Position numbers and translations under genes: made by a program. The notes under the pieces were generated by a model, which saw nothing but the letters and a program-made list of their open reading frames with translations, made no database searches and was not told the DNA's origin. Shown one piece after another: positions 38,098-47,129 of a DNA stretch of 64,000 bases; the first letter of the stretch is position 1; each line of letters opens with the position of its first letter. Source of the stretch: Streptococcus porcinus (GTDB lineage: Bacteria > Bacillota > Bacilli > Lactobacillales > Streptococcaceae); the NCBI RefSeq assembly GCF_900475415.1, contig NZ_LS483388.1, positions 139,501 to 203,500 on the forward strand, written 5' to 3'.

Positions 38098-38694
38098 ATG
38101 AAATTATTAGTTGCTGATGATCAATCCATGTTACGAGATGCTCTCTGTCAGCTCCTCACTTATCAATCAGGTGTTGATGCCGTCTTCCAAGCAGAAAATG
38201 GTCAAAAGGCTATTGATTTACTGAAGCAAGAAGCCATTGACGTGGCTATTCTTGATATCGAAATGCCCGAAAAATCAGGCTTAGATGTTTTAGAGTGGGT
38301 TCGGGAACATCAAGAGCTTAAAGTTATTATTGTGACAACTTTCAAGAGGAAAGGCTACTTTCAGCGAGCTTTAGCTGCCCATGTTGACGGATATGTTCTG
38401 AAAGACCGTTCCATTTCAGAATTGATGCAAACCATCCACAGCGTTCTAGAAGGACGCAAAGAATACTCGCCAGAACTAATTGAGGAAGTTACCTTTTCGA
38501 CTAACCCTCTAAGTCCTAGAGAACAAGAGGTAATGAGTCTAGTAGTACAAGGTGCTTCTAACCACGAAATTGCTCAAAAACTCTTTTTATCAAACGGCAC
38601 CGTTCGCAATTATTTAACTTGTGTCTTTACCAAACTCAACGCTAACAACCGAACTGAGGCCGCCAAAATCGTACAAGAAAAAGGATGGATTTAG
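38098..38694 (+). CDS. Response regulator, NarL/LuxR family (DesR-like)
   Basis: A 198-residue regulator. The receiver domain (1 to about 120) has the phospho-aspartate in [13 protein letters not shown]; the C-terminal LuxR helix-turn-helix has [20 protein letters not shown] and [10 protein letters not shown]. It starts 3 bases after the kinase stop and is the last gene of the unit. The palindromes before 35403 are its likeliest binding site, giving autoregulation. Confidence 0.9.
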   Translation: MKLLVADDQSMLRDALCQLLTYQSGVDAVFQAENGQKAIDLLKQEAIDVAILDIEMPEKSGLDVLEWVREHQELKVIIVTTFKRKGYFQRALAAHVDGYVLKDRSISELMQTIHSVLEGRKEYSPELIEEVTFSTNPLSPREQEVMSLVVQGASNHEIAQKLFLSNGTVRNYLTCVFTKLNANNRTEAAKIVQEKGWI

Positions 38695-38695
38695 G

Positions 38696-38743
38696 TAAAA
38701 TATAAAAGGTGATATCTGAAGAGGTATCGCCTTTTATATTTTA
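38696..38743. terminator. Terminator after the response regulator
   Basis: A 19-bp stem with one wobble (38696-38714 with 38725-38743), 10-base loop, T-rich end. Confidence 0.88.
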
Positions 38744-38915
38744 TGCTTCACTGTTTCAAAGATTAAGGCGGCAAGTGTCAAGCTTGATGAGATGGGTTTT
38801 AAAGTATTTTTTTCGGTTCATCACATTTAAAGTGTTGTTTCAAACATAAATTGTGTTGAATGGAGATTTTTTTTTTATTGGTAGGTACTATATCATAGAT
38901 TTAGGAGGAAAAATA

Positions 38916-40964
38916 ATGATCGATCGAAAACAAAGTGTACTCCAACAATTAATTTTATATCATACTTCAAATGAGGAAGAGTTGGCTAAACAATTACAAA
39001 TAACAATTCGTCAATTGAATTATGTTATTACTCAAATTAACGAAGATCTTGAGGGCTTAGGATACCCCAAAATTTTAAAAAACAACGGAAATTATCTTAT
39101 TGACCCTCAGTCAAAAAAAGTACTCTCGAATAATTTCAAGTTAAGAGAGTTAATGATTGATAGTCCAGCTAGAGTTAACATTATTTTATTGCTCATACTC
39201 AGTAAGGAAAGTTATATTTCTTTAGATCATTTTGCGTATATTTTTACACTTAGCAAAAATACGGTATTAAATGAATTGAAAAGATGTAGAACACTTTTAT
39301 CCGAATATGAATTAACTTTGGTATATTCTCGTCGTAATGGTTATGAAATTAAGGGAGCTGAATGGAATCAACGAAGCCTGCTTCATCAAATTATTATTGA
39401 TTTAAATCAGTATTTTGGGAATGAATTTATCCTTCACTTATTAAGCGATTTAACAGATGACTTGGAAAAAATTAGTAATACTCTACATCAGATTGAGGAG
39501 ATGCTAGACATTGTCTATACTGACGAAGATTATTTTCAATTAGTTCCATTCATGACAATTATCCGTCAAAGGATAAGAAGAGGGTTAACAATTGAAGAAT
39601 TTGATTCAAAAGAAATTTCTGAAATTGCCACTACTCAGGAATATCAGTCTTTAATGTATTCTGAAACTTTTCCAAAAGTTTCAAAAAGTGAGTATGTTTA
39701 TTTTGCCATTCATTTGTTAAGCTCAAAGGTTGCAACGATTCCACAGCTTAATAAAGAAGAATTACAGGACTTATCAAATGCTTTAAGAGATTTCATTGAG
39801 ATATTTGAGTCGCAAGCGATGGTTATCTTTAATGATAAAAGTGAACTTTTAGAAAAACTGTTTAGTCACTTTAAGCCAGCTTATTACCGGATCAAATATC
39901 ATTTAACATTTGAAAATGTTATGTATGAGCAAATCATCTCGAAATATAGAGTTCTACATAATTTTGTAAAACGGTCGGTTTCACCATTAGAAACATATTT
40001 TAAAACAAGTTTACCAGATAAAGAAATAGCCTATATCACTTTGTTTGTTGGCGGCCACTTATTGGAAAAAGGTGAAAGTAGACATGAAGAACGAAATAAG
40101 AAAGCAGTAATTGTTTGTCCAAATGGTATTTCGTTTTCGAAACTAATGGAAGAGGACTTGAGAAGCCTATTTCCAGAGATCATTTTTTATCCAACCATAT
40201 CGATTCGAGAATATAAAGGATTTATTTTACCACATGAACTTGTCTTCTCACCTGTCCCTATTGATACTGAAAAAGAATTATTTTTAGTCAATACTCTTTC
40301 GCTAGATGAAGATAAAATTCAGTTACGTCATCATGTGATTAGTAAACTATTTCATCTTGATATGCCAAGTATTAATGTGACTGACTTAGTCAGTCTCATT
40401 AAAAATTATGCAACTATCAATTCAGAAAAGGACCTTACAGAAGCAATTCATCGCTATTTATTGATACATAATGATACTAAAGGTTCTTCAAAGAGTCATC
40501 AAACACATGGTTTAAGTTTGTCCGCAATGCTAGAGGAAAGCAGTATTCAGATAATCGACTATCGGATTAATTGGAATGATGCTCTGAAACTGGTTTGTCA
40601 CCCTTTGATTCTTGATAAAAAAATCACCGATGATTATGCGAGAGCACTACAGGAAGAATATAAAGAAAAACCAATTCATATCATGTTAAAATCCAAATTA
40701 CTATTACCACATTTGGATCCGTACATTTACCAACAGAAATTAGGATTTAGTTTATTAGTTTTGAAAGATGGTATTTTGTATAACGATCAGATGATTCATT
40801 TCATTTTACTAATGACAACTCCAGATAAAACAAGTCACTTACCATTTTTACTAGAGTTACGAGATTTAGTTGCTAAAGAAAATTTTTCTGATTTATTATT
40901 AGAAGCTAATTCTGCAGATGATATCATCAAACAAATAAAATATATGGAAAAACATAAGGAGTAA
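38916..40964 (+). CDS. PRD-domain transcriptional regulator of galactitol-type PTS operon 2
   Basis: A 682-residue regulator of the MtlR/BglG class. It has N-terminal helix-turn-helix regions (ELAKQLQITIRQLNYVITQI and FTLSKNTVLNELKRC), two PRDs (about 180-400), a EIIB-like part with VIVCPNGISFSKLMEE and a C-terminal EIIA-like domain with LLPHLDPY. The frame opens at 38853, but AGGAGG precedes ATG 38916 by 7 nt. It is more AT-rich than operon 1 and not a close copy of the regulator at 25518. The EIIA gene starts 2 bases after its stop. It likely activates its own operon. Confidence 0.9.
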   Translation: MIDRKQSVLQQLILYHTSNEEELAKQLQITIRQLNYVITQINEDLEGLGYPKILKNNGNYLIDPQSKKVLSNNFKLRELMIDSPARVNIILLLILSKESYISLDHFAYIFTLSKNTVLNELKRCRTLLSEYELTLVYSRRNGYEIKGAEWNQRSLLHQIIIDLNQYFGNEFILHLLSDLTDDLEKISNTLHQIEEMLDIVYTDEDYFQLVPFMTIIRQRIRRGLTIEEFDSKEISEIATTQEYQSLMYSETFPKVSKSEYVYFAIHLLSSKVATIPQLNKEELQDLSNALRDFIEIFESQAMVIFNDKSELLEKLFSHFKPAYYRIKYHLTFENVMYEQIISKYRVLHNFVKRSVSPLETYFKTSLPDKEIAYITLFVGGHLLEKGESRHEERNKKAVIVCPNGISFSKLMEEDLRSLFPEIIFYPTISIREYKGFILPHELVFSPVPIDTEKELFLVNTLSLDEDKIQLRHHVISKLFHLDMPSINVTDLVSLIKNYATINSEKDLTEAIHRYLLIHNDTKGSSKSHQTHGLSLSAMLEESSIQIIDYRINWNDALKLVCHPLILDKKITDDYARALQEEYKEKPIHIMLKSKLLLPHLDPYIYQQKLGFSLLVLKDGILYNDQMIHFILLMTTPDKTSHLPFLLELRDLVAKENFSDLLLEANSADDIIKQIKYMEKHKE

Positions 40965-40966
40965 TA

Positions 40967-41449
40967 ATGATTTCACAATATATCGAAAAGAATTTAATTC
41001 TATTAGATGATGATAGTCTAGACCGTCAAGAGCTATTTCAAAAAGTAGCTTTAAAATTGACGAAAAAAGGATATGTCAAAGAAGGATTCAAAGAATTTTT
41101 AAATAATCGGGAAGATGACTATCCAACTGGACTTGAGCTTGGATATTCAAATGTGGCCATCCCGCATGGTGACCCTAGTTTTGTAAACCACCCCTTTATT
41201 ATGGTTGTAAGATTAAAAGAATCCATAATCATGAATAGAATGGATGATCCTGAAGTTTCAATCCCAGTAAAAATGTTATTTATTTTAGGATTAAATAGTG
41301 GAGAAAATCATTTGTTGATTTTGAAAACATTAATGAAAAAAATTCAGAATGAAGCGTTTATCAATGAAATCTTAAATGCTAGTTCGGAAGAAGGAATCAT
41401 ATCATTATTAAGTGAGAAAACGGAAGGAAAAGAACATGAAAAAAATTAA
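40967..41449 (+). CDS. PTS galactitol/fructose-family IIA component (system 2)
   Basis: A 160-residue IIA with the phospho-histidine in NVAIPHGDPSFV and the upstream DDYPTGLELGY segment typical of galactitol-type IIA. It delivers phosphate to the IIB encoded next, whose gene it overlaps by 14 bases. The order in this operon is IIA, IIB, IIC, unlike system 1. Confidence 0.9.
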   Translation: MISQYIEKNLILLDDDSLDRQELFQKVALKLTKKGYVKEGFKEFLNNREDDYPTGLELGYSNVAIPHGDPSFVNHPFIMVVRLKESIIMNRMDDPEVSIPVKMLFILGLNSGENHLLILKTLMKKIQNEAFINEILNASSEEGIISLLSEKTEGKEHEKN

Positions 41450-41744
41450 TATTTTAGTAGCTTGTGGAAGTGGTATTGCAACATCAACCTTAGCAGCGGA
41501 TGAAGTGAAGTCTGTCTGTCAGGAATATGGAATTGATAACTATCAAATTATTAAATCTTCAATGCAGGAACTACAATCGGCAGCGAAAGAAGCTGATGTT
41601 ATCTTAACAACCAGCGTTTATCGTGGAACTCTATCAAAACCATATTTAAGTGTTTCATCATTTATCACAGGTATTAATGAAGAAAAGACGCGTGCAAAAC
41701 TTGGAGAACTTTTACAAGAAGTTACACAAAGTAATAATGGTTAA
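41436..41744 (+). CDS. PTS galactitol-family IIB component (system 2)
   Basis: A 102-residue IIB with phosphocysteine loop LVACGSGIATSTLA (Cys10). ATG 41436 follows GGAAGG; the frame open from 41412 is inside the IIA gene. It phosphorylates the substrate of the IIC encoded at 41778. Confidence 0.92.
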   Translation: MKKINILVACGSGIATSTLAADEVKSVCQEYGIDNYQIIKSSMQELQSAAKEADVILTTSVYRGTLSKPYLSVSSFITGINEEKTRAKLGELLQEVTQSNNG

Positions 41745-41777
41745 TTGAGTTCACTTCAAATAGTTTAGGAGACAAAA

Positions 41778-43034
41778 ATGGAAACCTTACAAGCAATAAT
41801 GAAAACAATTACGAGTATGGGTGCATCTGCTATCCTACCTCTAGTAATTTTTATCTTAGGATTAGTATTTCGTATGAAAGTTACTGCCGCTATTAAAGCA
41901 GGTATTACTGTTGGTATTGGATTTATTGGACTAGGTTTAGTCGTCGAATTGTTAAGTAAATCCTTACAACCAGCTATTGATTATTATTCAAAAATGGGCT
42001 CAGGGTTTACGATTATGGACCTTGGCTGGCCAGCTGTTGGAGCGGCGGCTTGGGTAGCTCCATTTGCTGGTTTAGTCATTCCAATCGGCTTAGTCCTTAA
42101 CATTCTACTTGTAAGATTAAAATGGACTAAGACGCTAAACGTAGATATTTGGAATTATATGCATTTCCTAGTTCCAGGTGCCTTAGCATATTTCATTTTT
42201 GATAATTTCTTATTGGGCTTAGTTGTATCAGTAGTTTTATCATTATTAGCACTGATTGTCGGAGATAAAATTGCACCGATGTGGCAAGAGTATTATGGTC
42301 TGGAAGATACAACTTGTACAACGTTGATTCATACAGCTTGGACGTTACCATTTGTCCTTCTTGTCAATCGAATTATTGATGTCATTCCTGGGTTAAACAC
42401 ATGGGATATTAGTTTAGAAAAATTACAAAAACGCTTAGGATTAATGGGTGATCCTGCTATCATTGGAGTTATTGTCGGTATCATTTTAGGAGTTTTAACA
42501 AAACAACCTATTACAGCGATTGTCCCAATGGCTATGGGAATAGCAGCCGTTCAAGTTTTATTACCAAAAGTAGTTGGTATTTTAATGGAAGGCTTATCAC
42601 CAATCGGAAAAGCAGCTAAAACAATTATGATGAAACAAATGGGTGAAGATTCTGAACTAAATATTGGGATGGACTGTGCATTGGCATTAGGAGATCCAGC
42701 AACTGTCACAGTTACAGTAATCACCATTCCATTGACAATGTTAGCAGCGCTTGTTTTACCAGGCGTTAGAACTTTTCCAATTGGAATTTTGACATCAATT
42801 ATCTATATGACAACAATGACAGTAATGGCAAGTAAAGGAAATGTCATTCGTTCAATTATTTCAACCTTGCTATTTTCAATAGTTGTTATGTACTTAGGAG
42901 CATACGTCGCTCCAGGTGCTACCGAGTTTCTAAAAGGTGCAGGAGTTAAATTATCAAGTCAAGGTACAGATTTTGTATTGACAGGACCATGGGAAATTTT
43001 AACCTATTGGATTAAGACATTAGTAGCTGGATAA
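41778..43034 (+). CDS. PTS galactitol-family IIC permease (system 2)
   Basis: A 418-residue GatC-family permease with about ten membrane segments. It shares GITVGIGFIGLGLVVELL, MDLGWPAVGAAAW, MEGLSPIGKAAKT and NIGMDCALALGDPA with the IIC at 27930 but lacks its extra C-terminal stretch. Galactitol-family IIC proteins in Firmicutes also carry arabitol, ribitol and xylitol. The downstream enzymes suggest a hexitol or rare hexose here. AGGAGA precedes the ATG. Confidence 0.92.
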   Translation: METLQAIMKTITSMGASAILPLVIFILGLVFRMKVTAAIKAGITVGIGFIGLGLVVELLSKSLQPAIDYYSKMGSGFTIMDLGWPAVGAAAWVAPFAGLVIPIGLVLNILLVRLKWTKTLNVDIWNYMHFLVPGALAYFIFDNFLLGLVVSVVLSLLALIVGDKIAPMWQEYYGLEDTTCTTLIHTAWTLPFVLLVNRIIDVIPGLNTWDISLEKLQKRLGLMGDPAIIGVIVGIILGVLTKQPITAIVPMAMGIAAVQVLLPKVVGILMEGLSPIGKAAKTIMMKQMGEDSELNIGMDCALALGDPATVTVTVITIPLTMLAALVLPGVRTFPIGILTSIIYMTTMTVMASKGNVIRSIISTLLFSIVVMYLGAYVAPGATEFLKGAGVKLSSQGTDFVLTGPWEILTYWIKTLVAG

Positions 43035-43069
43035 GCGAATTTCAGTTTAAGATTATAAGGAGATAGTGT

Positions 43070-43714
43070 ATGAGTCAAATATTACCTTCCATTTTTGGAG
43101 CAGATTTATTACATTTACAAAAAGAAATAGATTTTTTAGAATCTAGAAATACTCAAATTCTACACGTGGACTTAATGGATGGCAACTTTGTCAACAATAT
43201 TGCATTTGGACCAAATCAAATCAAGGCTATGAAAGAAGCATCTGTTATGATTTTTGATGTTCATATGATGTTAAAAGAACCAGAAAAACATATTGACGAT
43301 GTGATTGATACAGGTGCTGAAATGATTTCGGTACATTATGAATCAACACCTCATGTTCATTCAGTCATTCAAAAAATTAAAAAAGCGGGAAGAAAAGCTG
43401 GAGTTGTTATTAATCCAGGGACACCTGAGACCGTTCTGACTTATTTATTAGATGACATTGACTATATTTTAATTATGACTATCAATCCAGGTCAACCAGG
43501 TCAAAGCTTTATCACTAAGAGTATTGACAAAATTAAAGCGACGAAACAACTGATTGGTAGTCGTCCTATCCAGATTGAAGTTGATGGTGGCGTTAATAAG
43601 GAAATTGCAAAAGAGTGTAAAGAAGCTGGAGCGGATCTAATTGTTGTTGGAGGCGCATTGTTTTCTGATAATCGGGAAGCTAGCTATTCAGAATTAAAAC
43701 AAGCAATTATTTAA
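43070..43714 (+). CDS. Ribulose-phosphate/allulose-6-phosphate 3-epimerase family protein
   Basis: A 214-residue TIM barrel of the RPE family. It has ILPSIFGADLLHL, metal-site LHVDLMDGNFV, DVHMMLKEP, MTINPGQPGQSFI and IEVDGGVNKE. The general reaction inverts C3 of a ketose phosphate through a metal-bound enediolate. MTINPGQPGQ differs from the usual VNPGFGGQ of housekeeping Rpe, and such variants include E. coli AlsE (D-allulose-6-phosphate to fructose-6-phosphate). Its place in a PTS operon favours a catabolic role. The exact substrate is inferred. Confidence 0.85.
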   Translation: MSQILPSIFGADLLHLQKEIDFLESRNTQILHVDLMDGNFVNNIAFGPNQIKAMKEASVMIFDVHMMLKEPEKHIDDVIDTGAEMISVHYESTPHVHSVIQKIKKAGRKAGVVINPGTPETVLTYLLDDIDYILIMTINPGQPGQSFITKSIDKIKATKQLIGSRPIQIEVDGGVNKEIAKECKEAGADLIVVGGALFSDNREASYSELKQAII

Positions 43715-43733
43715 AGTAAAATAGGAGATAAAT

Positions 43734-44486
43734 ATGAGTAATGTAGAAGGACAAGTTGTTGTTGTAACTGGAGCAGGTCATGGTATCGGGAAAGCTATTG
43801 CAGAAAAATTTGCGAAAGCTGGTGTCCATCCGGTTATTGTCGATTACAACGTTGAAAACGGACAAAGTACTGCAGATGAAATTACAAAAAAAATTACAAA
43901 AGCATTATTTGTACAAGCTGATGTTTCGGATTTAAATGCTATGGAAAAAGTTCGTGAAGCAACATTTGAAACGTTTGGAAGAGTTGATATTTTAATTTTA
44001 AATGCTGGAATTGCTGTAGCCAATAAAATGGATAAGATTTCAACATCTGAATGGCAAAAACATTTAGATATTAATTTAAGTGGACTATTTAATACAGTGA
44101 AAGTTTTCTATAATGATTTCTTAACTAATAAAGGGTCAATTGTGTACATCAGTTCAGGCTCAGCTTTAAGTGGAACTGGTGGCGGCGTTTCTTATCCAGC
44201 AAGTAAAGCAGGAGGAGAAGGCTTGATGCGTGGCCTTGCCAAAGAATTAGGACCAAAAGGGGTCAATGTTAATATTATTGCTCCTCGTCTGATTGACACT
44301 GGCGAAATGATGCGTGTTAATTATCCAACTGAAGAGAGTCTAAAAGCTGTTCTAGAAAAAATTCCTGTAAGACGGTATGGAACAGTAACTGATGTGGCGA
44401 ACTTGGCATACTTTTTAGCAGATCCAGAAAATTCTTATATTCAAGGGCAAACAATTTTATTAGATGGTGGTAGAACAATAGCTTAG
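43734..44486 (+). CDS. Short-chain dehydrogenase/reductase (polyol-phosphate dehydrogenase candidate)
   Basis: A 250-residue classical SDR. NAD-binding VTGAGHGIGKAIAEKF is at the N-terminus, LNAG is in the core, the catalytic serine is in IVYISSGSAL, and YPASK is the YxxxK motif. The C-terminal GQTILLDGG is usual. In this operon it would oxidise the PTS-formed polyol phosphate to a ketose phosphate or reduce a related keto compound. It starts 20 bases after the epimerase gene behind AGGAGA. Confidence 0.88.
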   Translation: MSNVEGQVVVVTGAGHGIGKAIAEKFAKAGVHPVIVDYNVENGQSTADEITKKITKALFVQADVSDLNAMEKVREATFETFGRVDILILNAGIAVANKMDKISTSEWQKHLDINLSGLFNTVKVFYNDFLTNKGSIVYISSGSALSGTGGGVSYPASKAGGEGLMRGLAKELGPKGVNVNIIAPRLIDTGEMMRVNYPTEESLKAVLEKIPVRRYGTVTDVANLAYFLADPENSYIQGQTILLDGGRTIA

Positions 44487-44495
44487 GAGTGAAAT

Positions 44496-45050
44496 ATGTC
44501 ATTAACGAATAATATCCAACAGATTCTAAAAGAATTAGAAGAGAATTCTAAAAAACTATCAGATAATCAAGCAAGTCTTGTTCTTAAAAATATTTTAAAG
44601 GCAAAACATATTTTCTTAGCGGGAGCTGGACGTTCAGGTTTGGCAGTTAAAGGCTTTGCCAACCGCCTGCTTCACTTGGGATTTGATGTTAGTATAGTGG
44701 GCGAAATCTCCTCCCCTCACTCTCATGAAGGTGATATGGTTATCATTTGTTCAGGATCTGGAGAAACACCAAGTTTAAAGGGTTTAGCTGAGAAAGCAAA
44801 AAAAGGCGGATTATCAATTTCCCTTATTACAATGGCAGAAAACTCATCCATTGGAAACTTAGCAGATAGTAAAATCATTTTGCCAGGACGAATTAAAACA
44901 GATTCTGAAGGAGAACAGTCTATTCAACCCATGGGCTCAGCATTTGAACAAATGGCATTCATTTTATTTGATGCGTTAGTATTAGATTTAATGACTGAGT
45001 TGCAAGAAACATCTGAAACGATGTTTGCAAGGCATGCTGATTTTGAATAG
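44496..45050 (+). CDS. hxlB: 6-phospho-3-hexuloisomerase family protein (HxlB-like SIS domain)
   Basis: A 184-residue SIS-domain isomerase. It shows FLAGAGRSGLAVKGFANRL, the ligand loop ICSGSGETPSL, QPMGSAFEQM and the family C-terminus MFARHADFE, which separates HxlB from other SIS proteins. HxlB interconverts D-arabino-3-hexulose-6-phosphate and fructose-6-phosphate. The partner synthase HxlA of the formaldehyde-fixing ribulose monophosphate route is not in this operon, so a sugar-catabolic role is more likely. Last gene before a strong terminator. Confidence 0.88.
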   Translation: MSLTNNIQQILKELEENSKKLSDNQASLVLKNILKAKHIFLAGAGRSGLAVKGFANRLLHLGFDVSIVGEISSPHSHEGDMVIICSGSGETPSLKGLAEKAKKGGLSISLITMAENSSIGNLADSKIILPGRIKTDSEGEQSIQPMGSAFEQMAFILFDALVLDLMTELQETSETMFARHADFE

Positions 45051-45080
45051 AATTCATAGAAAAAACTTCTCTAATTCAAT

Positions 45081-45122
45081 ATAAAATAACCCCAGAAGAC
45101 ATATCTTCTGGGGTTATTTTAT
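45081..45122. terminator. Terminator of galactitol-type PTS operon 2
   Basis: A 19-bp perfect stem (45081-45099 with 45104-45122), loop CATA, T-rich ends on both strands. The 143 bases to the next stop codon show nothing else. Confidence 0.92.
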
Positions 45123-45265
45123 AGATCGTTTATCGCAATAATAGTTCTTTGTTAATGTAGCGGGTATATGAAAAGCTAAGTTCTGTAGAGTATCAGATTA
45201 ATACTCACTTTTTTGATGTTTCTTGTGAGTTTGTTACAGATTATTGTTTCGTGTTTAAACCGGTA

Positions 45266-46027
45266 TTAAACATCACTATTTTCAAAAATGACTATGGCAA
45301 GAGTCAAGCTAATCAACATAATTGCAATAATTAACAGGGCGGGCTGGAACCAGTCTTGAATCTTGTAATGTCCACTTAGCATTTGGCTTTGTTTCTGAAT
45401 CAGTAACATGGGATTCCAATTCTTCGTAGCTTTGAAAAAACCAGAGATAAAAAAGGTTACAATGGTCATAAGGCAAGCTATTAATAGGCCTGCAGTTTTA
45501 CGGAAGAGAGCGGAATAAAGGAGGATAAGACTAATCAGCATCAGTCCAAATAACCAGGAAGCACCATAGGCCAAAAGCTTATCCTTCCCCTGATTATTAA
45601 AGTAATAGAGAGTGTAAGCGTACTGAGTAAGAGAACCTAAACTATAGGTTAAAGTCCAAAGCCCAGCTATCATAGTAAATTTTGCAAGGATTATAGCCTT
45701 TTTGCTGAGTCCTTTGGTTATTAAATTAATTAATGTGCCTCTGGTAAATTCTTGGGTTAGCGTTCCACTAAAGAGAAAGACTAAAAGAATGAGTCCGAGT
45801 TGATTGACCTGCTTAAAATATTGGGTATAGGAATCAAGGTAAGTGGGATCAGGAATAGCTTTCTGAAGGTTTTTGGGTAAAATTTCAGCCATGATATCTG
45901 GCATCAAAAGCGCAGTCAAAGGGCCTAACAGTCCAAAAATAACGGAGATTAAGAGGAGAGCGAGAGTTTTATGGCTGCGACTATTTTCCAGCCATTCCTT
46001 TTTTAGCATGAGTGCAAAGCCTGTCAT
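45266..46027 (-). CDS. ABC-2 type transporter permease
   Basis: A 253-residue membrane protein with about six hydrophobic segments. An initial MLKKEWLENSRSHKTLALLL is typical of ABC-2 permeases, and GTLTQEFTRGTLINLITKGL lies between helices 2 and 3. It is the last gene of a four-gene minus-strand operon and overlaps the ATPase gene by 4 bases. Substrate unknown; peptide or bacteriocin defence is common for this layout. Confidence 0.85.
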   Translation of the reverse strand: MTGFALMLKKEWLENSRSHKTLALLLISVIFGLLGPLTALLMPDIMAEILPKNLQKAIPDPTYLDSYTQYFKQVNQLGLILLVFLFSGTLTQEFTRGTLINLITKGLSKKAIILAKFTMIAGLWTLTYSLGSLTQYAYTLYYFNNQGKDKLLAYGASWLFGLMLISLILLYSALFRKTAGLLIACLMTIVTFFISGFFKATKNWNPMLLIQKQSQMLSGHYKIQDWFQPALLIIAIMLISLTLAIVIFENSDV

Positions 46028-46926
46028 TTGATCACCTCCAAATAGAGGTTTTCTAAGCTATCGTCTAGTAGTTCAATAAAAGAAGGTGTGATTGCCTGTT
46101 TTACTAAATAGCTGTAAAAGGTTCTTAGGGCTTGTTCTTTGTTCACACTTTTAGATAATGCTAAGCAAATCTTGTAGTCTTGGTCTCTCTTTTCAATGGG
46201 GAATCGCAGAGCTAAGACCTTAGCTTCTTCTTCTGAAAGTTTGACTAAGATACTCAGTTGATTCTTACTGGCAGGGGCGTTCACTCGTAACTCTTCCAAG
46301 TTATGGATACCTGCTTTTGTTAGAACTAATACTTGGTCACAGATTTTTTCCACATCTGATAAGATATGAGTCGAAAAAATGACTGTTTTTTGTCCTCGTA
46401 GGTGAGAGATGATATTGAGAATATCTTGGCGTCCTTTGGGGTCCAAAGCCGAAGTCGGTTCATCACAAATTAGAATTTTAGGATTGTGAATAAGGGCTTG
46501 AGCTAATCCTAGTCGTTGTTTCATGCCTCGTGAATAGGTACTGATGCGCTGTTCATTACCAGCTAAACCCACCTGTTTTAAAAGGTTGTCAATGGGTAGA
46601 CTAGCCTGATTTTGTGCTAGTCCTGTACAAAGTTGTAAGTACTCCCTTGCGGTCATGTAATCATAAAATTCAGGAACATCAGGCAAATAACCAATTTCTT
46701 GGTTACTTTTTGTTTTACCAAAAGTTACTGGTTTTCCTAAGACTGAAATTTGGCCACTGTCACTTTTTAGAAGACCAAGAATCATCTTAATTGTTGTTGT
46801 TTTTCCAGCACCATTTGGTCCGACGAAGCCATAAATCATATTTTCGTCCAAATGGAGCCCTACTCTATCCAGGATAAGTTTGTCACCAAATGATTTGGAA
46901 AGATTTTGAAAGCTGATTGCAGTCAT
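46024..46926 (-). CDS. ABC transporter ATP-binding protein
   Basis: A 300-residue ATPase with Walker A GPNGAGKTT, signature YSRGMKQRLGLAQ, Walker B ILICDEPTSALDPKG and H-loop FSTHIL. A C-terminal domain of about 85 residues is typical of CcmA/BcrA-type exporters. It overlaps both the small membrane-protein gene upstream and the permease gene downstream by 4 bases. Confidence 0.9.
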   Translation of the reverse strand: MTAISFQNLSKSFGDKLILDRVGLHLDENMIYGFVGPNGAGKTTTIKMILGLLKSDSGQISVLGKPVTFGKTKSNQEIGYLPDVPEFYDYMTAREYLQLCTGLAQNQASLPIDNLLKQVGLAGNEQRISTYSRGMKQRLGLAQALIHNPKILICDEPTSALDPKGRQDILNIISHLRGQKTVIFSTHILSDVEKICDQVLVLTKAGIHNLEELRVNAPASKNQLSILVKLSEEEAKVLALRFPIEKRDQDYKICLALSKSVNKEQALRTFYSYLVKQAITPSFIELLDDSLENLYLEVIK

Positions 46927-47129
46927 CTGTTTTTCCCTTCTAGACTAAGGAAAGCAATAGGTCCAAAGAGGTTAATAAATATGATAATCAGAACCCATGT
47001 AGGTTTAGACAGGTATCTTGTCCGATTTAGTTTTCGTAATTTTAGTAAAGCGATAAGGATTAATAAGATTTGTAAAAGGATAAGTGGGATAAAAAAGGGT
47101 AGAAATTGACTTGGAATATTAGTATTCAT
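46923..47129 (-). CDS. Small membrane protein, PLDc_N (phospholipase D-nuclease N-terminal) family
   Basis: A 68-residue protein with two transmembrane helices (about 9-28 and 44-62) joined by a basic loop, and the W-(I/V)-IIIFIN-x-FGPIAF pattern of the PLDc_N family. Such proteins often accompany ABC exporter genes and are thought to be accessory or immunity factors, with no defined biochemistry. It overlaps the regulator gene by 11 bases and the ATPase gene by 4. Confidence 0.8.
   Translation of the reverse strand: MNTNIPSQFLPFFIPLILLQILLILIALLKLRKLNRTRYLSKPTWVLIIIFINLFGPIAFLSLEGKNR

Noticed and set aside
43070..45050. Ribulose monophosphate formaldehyde-fixation pathway
   Set aside because: Only an HxlB-like isomerase and an RPE-family protein are present; no HxlA-type synthase signature is seen and the genes sit in a PTS operon.
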